From DASPWW01 sp035461345 (GTDB lineage: Bacteria; Actinomycetota; Thermoleophilia; Solirubrobacterales; 70-9), in NCBI GenBank assembly GCA_035461345.1, contig DATHVJ010000224.1, positions 1-7,111 on the forward strand: 7,111 nt of DNA, in the 5' to 3' direction. The stretch's first letter is position 1; each line of letters starts with the position of its first letter. Below the pieces are notes generated by a model. It was not told where the DNA came from and ran no database searches. It saw only the letters and a program-made list of their open reading frames with translations. Shown piece by piece: positions 1 to 5,532 of the stretch. Both the position numbers and the translations under genes were made by a program.

Positions 1-29
1 TCGGTGTCGAGCGGGACGACCTTGCCCAT
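1..29 (-). CDS. Possible 5' end of an unidentified gene, cut by window edge
   Basis: An ATG at 29-27 opens a minus-strand frame reading M-G-K-V-V-P-L-D-T before the window ends. Nine codons are too few to identify a family, so no function is offered. The support is positional: a TATACGTT box lies 8 nt upstream of the ATG, and the frame has the same orientation as ligA and surE. There is no Shine-Dalgarno sequence before the ATG (CCCGCCC), so translation would have to be leaderless. An open plus-strand frame also covers these bases, so the call is tentative. Confidence 0.3.
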
Positions 30-37
30 GGGCGGGA

Positions 38-45
38 AACGTATA
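38..45 (-). promoter_or_regulatory. Candidate -10 box (TATACGTT) of a leaderless promoter
   Basis: On the minus strand TATACGTT is followed by 8 nt and then ATG at 29. TACGTT fits the TANNNT form of the bacterial -10 hexamer, and this spacing would place transcription initiation at or near the start codon. No clear TTGACA-like -35 is seen. A closely matching box (TATAGGTT) stands at the same place before the thioesterase gene at 3231-3238, which strengthens both calls. Confidence 0.3.
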
Positions 46-48
46 GCA

Positions 49-64
49 GGCTGGGCGGCCAGCC
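49..64. repeat. Perfect 6-bp inverted repeat with 4-nt centre
   Basis: GGCTGG-GCGG-CCAGCC is a perfect hairpin or dyad. It lies just upstream of the candidate -10 box at 38-45 (minus strand), in the place of a promoter spacer, so it could be an operator. It also lies downstream of ligA and could be a weak terminator stem, although no clear T-tract follows. Neither reading can be decided from sequence. Confidence 0.3.
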
Positions 65-204
65 AGGAGCTCGGCGCCAAGATTCGCGCGCGCGACGGCT
101 CGGGGCTGAGCCGCGCCAACCGGGCCTTCCCGCGCTCCTCATGAACCGCGACGTGACGGCGGCGCGGTCGACCAGGACCGGATGACGGCGGCGATCGCCC
201 GTTA

Positions 205-2229
205 CTAGGGAAGCAGCGCCCGGAGGCCGGCCTCGTCGAGGACCTCGGTTCCGAGCTCCTCGGCCGTGGCGAGCTTCGAGCCGGGGTCGTCGCCGGCGAC
301 CACATAGTCGGTGTTGCGCGACACCGAGCCGGTCACCTTGCCGCCGGCGCGCTTGATCAGCGCCATGGCCTCCTCCCGGGTCAGGTTCGGGAGCGTTCCG
401 GTCAGCACGAAGGTCGTGCCCTCGAGCGGGCCCTCCTCTGTGCGTCGCTCCTCCTCGGACAGCTCGAATCGCAGCCCGCGGTCACGCAGGCGCGCGATCA
501 GCTCACGGACCGCGTTCTCCGACAGCTCCTCGACGAGCTGCTCGGCGAGCACCGGCCCGATCCCTTCGACCTCGGTGATCCGGTCCGCGTTTGCTTCGAG
601 CAGCGCTTCGATCGAGCCGAAGTGCTCGGCGAGCGCGTTGGCGTTGACGTACCCGATTCCCGGCAGGCCGAGGGCGTACAGCACGATCCCGAACGGGCGC
701 TGCTTGGAGCGCTCGATCTCGTCGACGAGGTTCCGGGCCGAGGTCTCGGCGAAGCCGTCGAGCGCGGCGATCCTCTCCACGGTGAGGTCGTAGATGTCCG
801 CCGGGTCGGCGATCAGCCCCTCGGACAGGAAGCGCTCCGCGTTCTTCTCCCCCAGCCCCTCGATGTCCATCGCACCGCGGAAGTGCTTGACGAGCTGGAA
901 CGTCTGGCCGGGGCAACCACGCCGGTTGGGGCAGATCGTCCACACCGAATCCTCGGGCTTGACGGTCGGCGTCCCGCACATCGGGCACTTCTTCGGTGGC
1001 CGCGCCCGGCGCAGGCGCTTGCCCTTGCGCCGCTGCACGAGCGGCGAGATCACCTGCGGGATCACGTCGCCGGCCCTCGTGACCACCACCTCGTCCCCCT
1101 CTCGGGCATCTTTGCGCGCCAGGTCCTCCTCGTTGTGGAGCGTCGCCGTCGAGACGGTCACCCCTCCGACGTGCACCGGCTCCAGCATCGCGAACGGGAG
1201 CAGCCGCCCGGTGCGGCCGACGTTCCACACGATCCGGTTGAGCTTCGTCGTCGCGGTAATCGGCGGGAACTTCCACGCCACGGCCCAGCGCGGCTCGCGC
1301 CCCGCGACGCCCAGCTCCCGCCACAGGGTCCGCTGGTCGACCTTGATCACGACCCCGTCGATCTCGAAGTCGAGGTTCTCGCGGCGCTCCTCCCACCACT
1401 TCGCGCGCTCGGCCACCTCGTCGGCCGACTGGTGCACGGCTGCGTTCCCGTTGACCTTGAATCCCCGGTCGCGCAGCCACTCGAGCTCGTCCGCGTGCGT
1501 GCGCAGCTCGAGCCCCCGCTGGGCGCCGATCCCGTAGCACCAGATCGACAGCGGGCGCGACGCCGCGATCTCGGGGTCGAGCTGGCGAATCGACCCCGCG
1601 GCCGCGTTGCGGGGGTTTGCGAACGTCGGCTCTCCGGCCGCCGCCCGGGCCTCGTTGAACCGCTCGAACGCCGATCGCGGCAGGTAGACCTCTCCGCGAA
1701 CCTCGACCAGCTCGGCGCCGTCGTCGATCCGCAGCGGGATCGCCTTGATCGTGCGCAGGTTCTGGGTCACCTCCTCGCCGATGACGCCGTTCCCCCGCGT
1801 CGCGCCGCGCACGAACACCCCGTCCTCGTACGTCAGCGAGATCGCCAGGCCGTCGATCTTCGGCTCCGACACGAAGCGCAGCTCCCGGGGCTCGATGTCG
1901 AGCTGGCGCAGCCGGTTGTGGAGGCGCTTCTCCCACGCCCGGAACTCGTCCGGGCCGCGGGCGGTGCCCAAGGACAGCATCGGCTCGTGGTGGCGCACCT
2001 GCTCGAACTTGTCCAGCGGCCGACCGCCGACCCGTTGCGTGGGCGAGTCGGGGGTACGTAGCTCGGGGTTCTCCTCCTCGACCTCGCGCAGCTCGTCGAG
2101 CAGCTCGTCGTATTGCGCGTCGGAGATCTCGGGGTCGTCGAGGACGTAGTAACGGTGATCGTGGTGCTCGATCACCTCGCGGAGCTCGCGCACGCGCGCC
2201 TCGGCGGACCGGGCGGCGGTCCGGCTCAA
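205..2229 (-). CDS. ligA: NAD-dependent DNA ligase LigA
   Basis: This is the cytoplasmic replication and repair ligase, which seals 3'-OH/5'-phosphate nicks using NAD+ as adenylate donor. Its 674 residues match the full-length bacterial family. Domains in order: NAD-binding Ia (about 10-75, with RYY and YDEL), adenylation domain with the nucleophile K124 in E-P-K-I-D-G, E-V-R-G-E-V near 176-181, D-G-V-V-I-K-V 291-297 and W-K-F-P 319-322, OB fold (about 325-400, with T-L-H-N 363-366), four-cysteine zinc finger (C415, C418, C433, C439), helix-hairpin-helix repeats (about 445-580) and a C-terminal BRCT domain (about 595-674). The usual TRGDG motif reads TRGNG (N147) and MLSLDNA reads MLSLGTA; catalytic residues are intact. 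The start is TTG, supported by AGGTGGG 9 nt upstream and by the absence of another in-frame start after the surE stop. It follows surE by 17 nt, so cotranscription is likely. Confidence 0.97.
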   Translation of the reverse strand: MSRTAARSAEARVRELREVIEHHDHRYYVLDDPEISDAQYDELLDELREVEEENPELRTPDSPTQRVGGRPLDKFEQVRHHEPMLSLGTARGPDEFRAWEKRLHNRLRQLDIEPRELRFVSEPKIDGLAISLTYEDGVFVRGATRGNGVIGEEVTQNLRTIKAIPLRIDDGAELVEVRGEVYLPRSAFERFNEARAAAGEPTFANPRNAAAGSIRQLDPEIAASRPLSIWCYGIGAQRGLELRTHADELEWLRDRGFKVNGNAAVHQSADEVAERAKWWEERRENLDFEIDGVVIKVDQRTLWRELGVAGREPRWAVAWKFPPITATTKLNRIVWNVGRTGRLLPFAMLEPVHVGGVTVSTATLHNEEDLARKDAREGDEVVVTRAGDVIPQVISPLVQRRKGKRLRRARPPKKCPMCGTPTVKPEDSVWTICPNRRGCPGQTFQLVKHFRGAMDIEGLGEKNAERFLSEGLIADPADIYDLTVERIAALDGFAETSARNLVDEIERSKQRPFGIVLYALGLPGIGYVNANALAEHFGSIEALLEANADRITEVEGIGPVLAEQLVEELSENAVRELIARLRDRGLRFELSEEERRTEEGPLEGTTFVLTGTLPNLTREEAMALIKRAGGKVTGSVSRNTDYVVAGDDPGSKLATAEELGTEVLDEAGLRALLP

Positions 2230-2238
2230 ATCAGGACA

Positions 2239-2245
2239 CCCACCT
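2239..2245 (-). promoter_or_regulatory. Shine-Dalgarno AGGTGGG deciding the TTG start of ligA
   Basis: AGGTGGG lies 9 nt before the TTG at 2229-2227. It is contained in a 13-base sequence (2235-2247, minus strand GCAGGTGGGTGTC) that occurs again exactly on the plus strand at 6665-6677 in the rpsD-rpoA spacer. The ribosome-binding site of ligA may therefore derive from a repeated element. Confidence 0.6.
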
Positions 2246-2246
2246 G

Positions 2247-2303
2247 CTACTCGCCTCCCAGTCGGACGCTTCGCGTCCGATGGTCGGCGCCACCACTACT
2301 CGC
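2247..2303. repeat. Hairpin element between 8-bp direct repeats at surE/ligA junction
   Basis: A perfect palindrome with 8-bp arms and a 3-nt centre lies at 2262-2280; on the minus strand its tip is GCGAAGC, a sequence known to form an unusually stable mini-hairpin. It is flanked by identical 8-bp direct repeats CTACTCGC at 2247-2254 and 2296-2303, each preceded by CACC, as a target-site duplication would be. The element codes for the last residues of SurE and runs to its stop codon. Insertion is inferred; the hairpin and direct repeats are seen directly. Confidence 0.55.
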
Positions 2304-3119
2304 GGGCGCCTCGCCGGGCAGCGAGGCGCTCAGCATCGCCTCCAGGTCCCACGAGCGCAGGCGCTCGAGGCCAGCCACGTCGGTGAGGTCGAAATGGACG
2401 GGGGTGATCGAGATCCGCCCTCGCGCCACCGCGGCCAGATCGGTGCCCTCCTCGTCCTCGAACGACGGCTCGAACCCGTAGATCTCGTACCGGCGCCTGC
2501 CGTCGTCGTCCTCCTCGACGAGCTTGAGCTCGTCGTCGTACAGCCGCTTGCCCAGCCGGGTGACCTCGATCCCGCTGATCTCGCCCGACGGGCAGTTGAC
2601 GTTCACGAGCGTGCCGGCGGGAAGCGTGTTCTCCGCCAGCAGCTCGACGATCCTGACGGCCAGGGCGGCGGCGACCGAGAAGTCGAACCGCCGACCGAGC
2701 CTGAAGTCCATCTCCCGGCCCTCCGACTGCTGCGAGATTGCGATCGCGGGGATGCCGAGCACGATCCCCTCGAGGGCGGCGGCTACGGTCCCCGAGTAGG
2801 TGATGTCGTCGCCGAGGTTGGAGCCGTGGTTGATCCCCGAGACGATCAGCTCCGGGCGCTCTTCGAGGAGCCCGAGGTCCGCGAACCGCACGCAGTCGAC
2901 GGGCGTGCCGTCGGTGGCGAACCCGGTCGAGCCGTCGTCGAACGCCACCTCCTCGACCCACAACGGGGAGCGGGTGGTGATGCTGCGCGCGGTGGCGCTG
3001 CGGTTCGAGTCCGGCGCGATCACGTGCACGTCGAGGTCCGGCAGCTCCCGCAACGCGCGCCGCACCGCGTGCAGGCCCCCCGCCTGGATCCCGTCGTCGT
3101 TGGTGATCAGGACTCTCAT
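2247..3119 (-). CDS. surE: 5'/3'-nucleotidase SurE
   Basis: SurE is a metal-dependent phosphatase acting on nucleoside 5'- and 3'-monophosphates, with exopolyphosphatase activity in some species, and is linked to stationary-phase survival. The family signature is complete: N-terminal T-N-D-D-G (metal ligands D8, D9), A-P-D-S-N-R-S (S41), the D-G-T-P-V-D-C-V segment (69-76), and S-G-I-N-H-G-S-N (N96) followed by Y-S-G-T-V-A-A-A. At 290 residues it is slightly long for the family; the last 15 to 20 residues (rich in G, S, R) look unrelated to the fold and are encoded by the hairpin element at 2247-2303. The ATG is fixed by the conserved MRVLITNDDG start. GGTGA sits only 1 nt before ATG, too close for a normal Shine-Dalgarno, so initiation may be leaderless or weak. 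It lies directly upstream of ligA and is divergent from the thioesterase gene. Confidence 0.95.
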   Translation of the reverse strand: MRVLITNDDGIQAGGLHAVRRALRELPDLDVHVIAPDSNRSATARSITTRSPLWVEEVAFDDGSTGFATDGTPVDCVRFADLGLLEERPELIVSGINHGSNLGDDITYSGTVAAALEGIVLGIPAIAISQQSEGREMDFRLGRRFDFSVAAALAVRIVELLAENTLPAGTLVNVNCPSGEISGIEVTRLGKRLYDDELKLVEEDDDGRRRYEIYGFEPSFEDEEGTDLAAVARGRISITPVHFDLTDVAGLERLRSWDLEAMLSASLPGEAPASSGGADHRTRSVRLGGE

Positions 3120-3202
3120 GTCACCGATGTTCGCGCTCGGCCCATGGTCAAATTCCCCGCCCAGGACGGGATCCTGATGCGAGCCTCGCGCTCACAGGGT
3201 CG

Positions 3203-3208
3203 ATTCTA
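3203..3208 (-). promoter_or_regulatory. Candidate -10 hexamer (TAGAAT) for surE-ligA
   Basis: In the 125-bp divergent spacer, minus-strand TAGAAT fits the TANNNT consensus and would give a leader of roughly 75 nt for surE. No good -35 hexamer lies 16 to 18 nt upstream. A TTGACC at 3151-3146 resembles a -35 but has no fitting -10 before the surE ATG. Low confidence. Confidence 0.2.
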
Positions 3209-3230
3209 GGGCCGCCCCGGTGCGGTCCCG

Positions 3231-3238
3231 TATAGGTT
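3231..3238 (+). promoter_or_regulatory. Candidate leaderless promoter box (TATAGGTT) of the thioesterase gene
   Basis: TATAGGTT ends 6 nt before the GTG start at 3245. The hexamers TATAGG (8 nt from GTG) and TAGGTT (6 nt) both resemble a -10. No Shine-Dalgarno sequence precedes the GTG, since only CCTCGC lies between, which agrees with a leaderless transcript beginning at or next to the start codon. No clear -35 is seen. Confidence 0.4.
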
Positions 3239-3244
3239 CCTCGC

Positions 3245-4342
3245 GTGAGCAGCGCCCCGGACGAACGCATCTGGGAGCAGGAGCCGCGGGGCGGCTATCC
3301 GGATCCGGGCATGCTGGCGCTGCCCGGCCGCGAGCGGCTGAGGCTGTGGAACCGGGGTGCGGCGCCGGCGCCGCCGCTGTCCAGGCTCACCGGCGCCATC
3401 TACACGGGCGTCGGCGACGGCACCGCCAGCGCCGAGATGCCGGCCTCGGGGTGGCTGCTCAACTCGGCCGGGGTGATCGGCGGTGGGACGCTCGCGATCC
3501 TCGCCGACATCGCCCTCGGCTGCTCGATCGAGACCAAGCTTCCCCCGGCGACCCCGTACACCACGGCTGAGCTGTCGCTGTCGTTCCTGCGACCCGGGCA
3601 CAGCGGGCGCACCCTGTCCGCGGGCGGCCAGGCGATCCACGTCGGCCGCTCGGTGGCGCTCTCGGAGGCGTTCCTGCTCGAGGAGGGAACCGACAGGCTG
3701 ATCGCCCACGGGACGTCGCGCTGCGCCGTGCTGCCGCCGATCGACCCGCCCCCGGAGCCCGCCGCGGAGCCACCGCCGGTCGAGCCGGACCCGGAGGTGG
3801 ACTCGGACCCGTACCGGCGCCCGTGGCCGCGCGACGCAATCCTCCAGCAGGAGGTGTGGAACCGGTTCGGCGGCAGGGAGGTGCTCGACCGCCAGCTCCG
3901 CGGCGAGCTGCCGCCGCCGCCGCTCCACTACCTGACCGGCATCAGGCCGGTCCGGATCGACGACGGCGCGTCGACGGTCGTCCTCCCCGCGACCAAGTGG
4001 CTGACCAGCCCCGCCACCACGATCCAGGGCGGTGTGCTCGCGATGCTGGCCGACACCGCGATGACGACGGCGGTGCAGACCACGGTTGCGGCGGGAACGG
4101 CAGCGGCGGGGCTCGACCTCAAGATCAACTACCTGCGCCCCGCGTTTCCCGACGGCCGGGAGCTCACCGCGCGCGGCTCGATAGTTCACGCCGGCAGGCG
4201 GTTGGTCATCGCCCGGGCCGAGGTCGACAACGCCGACGGAAAACCGGTCGCGCTGGCCACGGGGACGTCGATGTACCTCCCCGACTGCCCGGCGGCGCTC
4301 GGCGAGCTCGAGCTCGCCGCGGACGCGAACGAGTCTCAGTAG
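3245..4342 (+). CDS. Tandem hot-dog (PaaI/YbgC-like) acyl-CoA thioesterase, two-domain
   Basis: The 365-residue protein contains two hot-dog domains, about 45-163 and 227-346, joined by a proline- and acid-rich linker (about 164-196). Both carry the PaaI-type core helix G-G-x-L-A-x-L-A-D (G80-D88 and G262-D270) and the later strand pattern ending F/Y-L-R-P (114-117, 296-299). Hot-dog thioesterases hydrolyse acyl- or aryl-CoA thioesters; the substrate cannot be read here. Each domain has a similar leader segment (W-N-R about 35-37 and 205-207, then L-T-G), so the gene looks like an internal duplication, which would let one chain form the double hot-dog unit other PaaI proteins build by dimerisation. 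Domain 1 has N73 fifteen residues before D88, as in active THEM2/PaaI enzymes; the same place in domain 2 is S255. The start is GTG with a TATAGGTT box 6 nt upstream; ATG at residue 23 is the alternative. No signal peptide or membrane segment. Its 3' end overlaps truA by 7 bp, convergently. Confidence 0.85.
   Translation: MSSAPDERIWEQEPRGGYPDPGMLALPGRERLRLWNRGAAPAPPLSRLTGAIYTGVGDGTASAEMPASGWLLNSAGVIGGGTLAILADIALGCSIETKLPPATPYTTAELSLSFLRPGHSGRTLSAGGQAIHVGRSVALSEAFLLEEGTDRLIAHGTSRCAVLPPIDPPPEPAAEPPPVEPDPEVDSDPYRRPWPRDAILQQEVWNRFGGREVLDRQLRGELPPPPLHYLTGIRPVRIDDGASTVVLPATKWLTSPATTIQGGVLAMLADTAMTTAVQTTVAAGTAAAGLDLKINYLRPAFPDGRELTARGSIVHAGRRLVIARAEVDNADGKPVALATGTSMYLPDCPAALGELELAADANESQ
4300..4319. 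terminator. 20-bp perfect palindrome at the convergent gene ends, possible bidirectional terminator
   Basis: C-GGCGAGCTC-GAGCTCGCC-G reads identically on both strands. It lies inside the last codons of the thioesterase gene and 16 nt past the truA stop, so it would form a strong stem (8 or 9 bp around TCGA) in both transcripts. No T-run follows in either direction, so intrinsic termination is doubtful. GAGCTC-rich codons (Glu-Leu) could also make such a palindrome by chance. Confidence 0.35.
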
Positions 4343-5151
4343 GCGACCGACGCGAGGTACAGGCCCCACGGCGGAGTGGTCTCGCCGGCCGCCTCGCGCG
4401 GCGCGCCGTCGAGCAAGGCTCCGAAGTCCTCGACGCCTCGCGTGCCGCCCGCGACCTCGAGCATCGTCCCGACCAGGACCCGGACCATGTGGCGCATGAA
4501 AGCGTCCGCCTCGATCCAGAAGCAAATTCCGCCCGGCTGCTCTGCTTTCGCTCGCTCGGCCTCACCTGACTGGTCCTGAGCCTCGCTCGCTCTCGCGTCC
4601 GCGCCGGGCGAGTTTGTGCCGTGCTCACGGACCCATTCAGCTCGGAGGATGTTGCGCTCGAAGCGCACGTGCTCGGTCTGAGTGGGGGTGAAGGCGGTGA
4701 AGTCGTGCGTTCCGGGCAAGAGCTCGGCGCATCGGCGCAGCAGCTTGGGCTCGATCGGGTAGGGCCACCACAGCGCCCTTCCGTCCTCGAACGGGCTGCG
4801 CACGTCCGACGCGAGCACGCGGTAGCAGTACGTGCGCGAGCGGGCGTCGCGGCGGGCGTCGAACCCGTCCGCCACCCGATCCGCCGCGAGCACCGCGAGG
4901 TCTCCGGGCGCGACGGCGTTGACCCGTTGCGCGAGGCGGTCTGGAAGCGGCTTCGGGAGCGCGAAGCTCGCAACCTGCGCCCACGCGTGGACCCCAGCGT
5001 CGGTCCGGCCCGCGACCGTCAGGCGCACCGGCACCTGGAGGATGCGCTCGAGGGCCGCCACCAGCTCGTCCTCGACCGTGCGCAGGCCGGGCTGGGCCGC
5101 CCAGCCGCTGAAGCCGCCCCCGTGGTACGCGAGCGTGAGCCGGACGATCAG
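4336..5151 (-). CDS. truA: tRNA pseudouridine(38-40) synthase TruA
   Basis: TruA converts uridines 38-40 of the tRNA anticodon arm to pseudouridine. Visible motifs: N-terminal Y-H-G-G-G-F-S-G-W (9-17), catalytic Asp in G-R-T-D-A-G-V-H-A (D51), F-D-A-R-R-D-A and R-x-Y-x-Y (about 97-110), H-D-F-T-A-F, and A-D-A-F-M-R-H-M-V-R near 215-224. The frame runs in phase from the rplQ stop with no ATG, GTG or TTG before the conserved N-terminus. I choose CTG at 5151-5149 (271 residues), because AAGGA lies 10 nt before it; ATC at 5148 is possible. The GTG at 5061 would delete the first conserved strand and is unlikely. About 30 hydrophilic residues (179-208, rich in A, E, S, Q, G) sit between the strand R-A-E-W-V-R-E-H-G and I-C-F-W-I-E-A, coinciding with the palindromic element at 4522-4619. 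It is the last gene of the alpha operon here and overlaps the convergent thioesterase gene by 7 bp. Confidence 0.9.
   Translation of the reverse strand: MIVRLTLAYHGGGFSGWAAQPGLRTVEDELVAALERILQVPVRLTVAGRTDAGVHAWAQVASFALPKPLPDRLAQRVNAVAPGDLAVLAADRVADGFDARRDARSRTYCYRVLASDVRSPFEDGRALWWPYPIEPKLLRRCAELLPGTHDFTAFTPTQTEHVRFERNILRAEWVREHGTNSPGADARASEAQDQSGEAERAKAEQPGGICFWIEADAFMRHMVRVLVGTMLEVAGGTRGVEDFGALLDGAPREAAGETTPPWGLYLASVAY
4522..4619. repeat. In-frame palindromic (MITE/RPE-like) element inside truA
   Basis: Imperfect terminal inverted repeats bound this stretch: left arm GCAAATTCCGCCCGGC at 4522-4537, right arm GCCGGGCGAGTTTGTGC at 4603-4619. The inner 8 bp pair perfectly (4530-4537 with 4603-4610), then after one bulged C six more pairs follow, including one G-T. 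Inside are a small stem (CTCA 4561-4564 with TGAG 4577-4580) and a 10-bp direct repeat TCGCTCGCTC at 4548-4557 and 4583-4592. It encodes the extra loop of TruA without breaking the frame. The arms and frame are seen directly; origin by insertion is inferred. Confidence 0.55.
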
Positions 5152-5161
5152 GGGGAGGCGG

Positions 5162-5166
5162 TCCTT
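5162..5166 (-). promoter_or_regulatory. Shine-Dalgarno AAGGA supporting the CTG start of truA
   Basis: AAGGA (minus strand) lies 6 nt past the rplQ stop codon and 10 nt before the CTG at 5151, or 13 nt before ATC at 5148. It is the only Shine-Dalgarno-like sequence between rplQ and the conserved TruA N-terminus, and is the main reason to prefer CTG. Confidence 0.45.
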
Positions 5167-5172
5167 GGTGCC

Positions 5173-5526
5173 CTAGACGAGCTCGAGCAGGACCATCTCG
5201 GTCGAGTCGGAGCGCCGGGGGCCGAGCTTGACGATCCGCGTGTAGCCGCCGGGCCGCTCCGAGTACCGCGGCGCCACTTCCTCGAACAGCTTGTGGACCA
5301 CGAACTTGTCCTGGCCCAGCGCCGACAGCGCCTGGCGGCGCGCGTGCAGGTCGCCCCGCTTCGCGAGCGTGATCAGGCGCTCCACCTCGGGCTTGACCGC
5401 CTTCGCCTTCGCCTGGCTGGTCCTGATCCGCTCGTGCTCGAGCAGCTCCCGGCTCAGGTTGAGCATCAGCGCGCGCCGGTGCGCGCTGTCGCGGGAGAGC
5501 TTGTTGCGGGTCTTGCGGTGGCGCAT
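5173..5526 (-). CDS. rplQ: 50S ribosomal protein L17
   Basis: L17 is a structural protein of the large ribosomal subunit near the exit-tunnel side. The 117 residues match the short bacterial form, with the typical start M-R-H-R-K-T-R-N-K-L-S-R, the R-R-A-L-M-L-N-L segment, and the C-terminal G-G-Y-T-R-I-V-K-L-G-P-R-R-S-D pattern. The ATG is fixed by this N-terminus. No Shine-Dalgarno sequence is visible upstream: the 14 nt before ATG (CGAGCAACCAATCC) come mostly from the heptamer/hairpin repeat at 5533-5596, so translation may depend on coupling or on structure. It ends in TAG, and the truA frame continues in the same phase directly after that codon. Second-last gene of the alpha operon in this window. 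Confidence 0.97.
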   Translation of the reverse strand: MRHRKTRNKLSRDSAHRRALMLNLSRELLEHERIRTSQAKAKAVKPEVERLITLAKRGDLHARRQALSALGQDKFVVHKLFEEVAPRYSERPGGYTRIVKLGPRRSDSTEMVLLELV

Positions 5527-5532
5527 GGATTG

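Larger units (their letters stand above)
30..204. other. Intergenic stretch downstream of ligA, no convincing gene
   Basis: These 175 bases contain the promoter-like box at 38-45, the dyad at 49-64 and an 11-bp direct repeat TGACGGCGGCG at 154-164 and 183-193. Plus-strand frame 1 is open from base 1 to a TGA at 142-144, but its translation resembles no protein I know. A minus-strand frame from an ATG near 141 is arginine- and proline-rich, like GC-driven noise. No tRNA cloverleaf and no GC stem plus T-run terminator is visible. Confidence 0.4.

Noticed and set aside
1..144. Plus-strand open frame at the left edge as the 3' end of a gene
   Set aside because: The 47 visible codons resemble no known protein end, and a promoter-like box and start for a minus-strand gene occupy the same bases.
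622..2061. Long plus- and minus-strand open frames inside ligA (477 to 479 codons)
   Set aside because: These are frame shadows of ligA produced by high GC at third positions; their translations show no family motif.
3120..3244. Divergent spacer as a riboswitch or tRNA site
   Set aside because: I see no conserved riboswitch core, no cloverleaf and no terminator stem; only weak promoter-like hexamers are present.
3206..4525. A 439-codon minus-strand frame antisense to the thioesterase gene
   Set aside because: Arg/Gly/Pro-rich composition without motifs; the plus-strand frame has two clear hot-dog domains.
4336..5061. truA starting at GTG 5061
   Set aside because: It would omit the conserved N-terminal Y-x-G-x-G-F-x-G-W strand that is encoded in frame just upstream.
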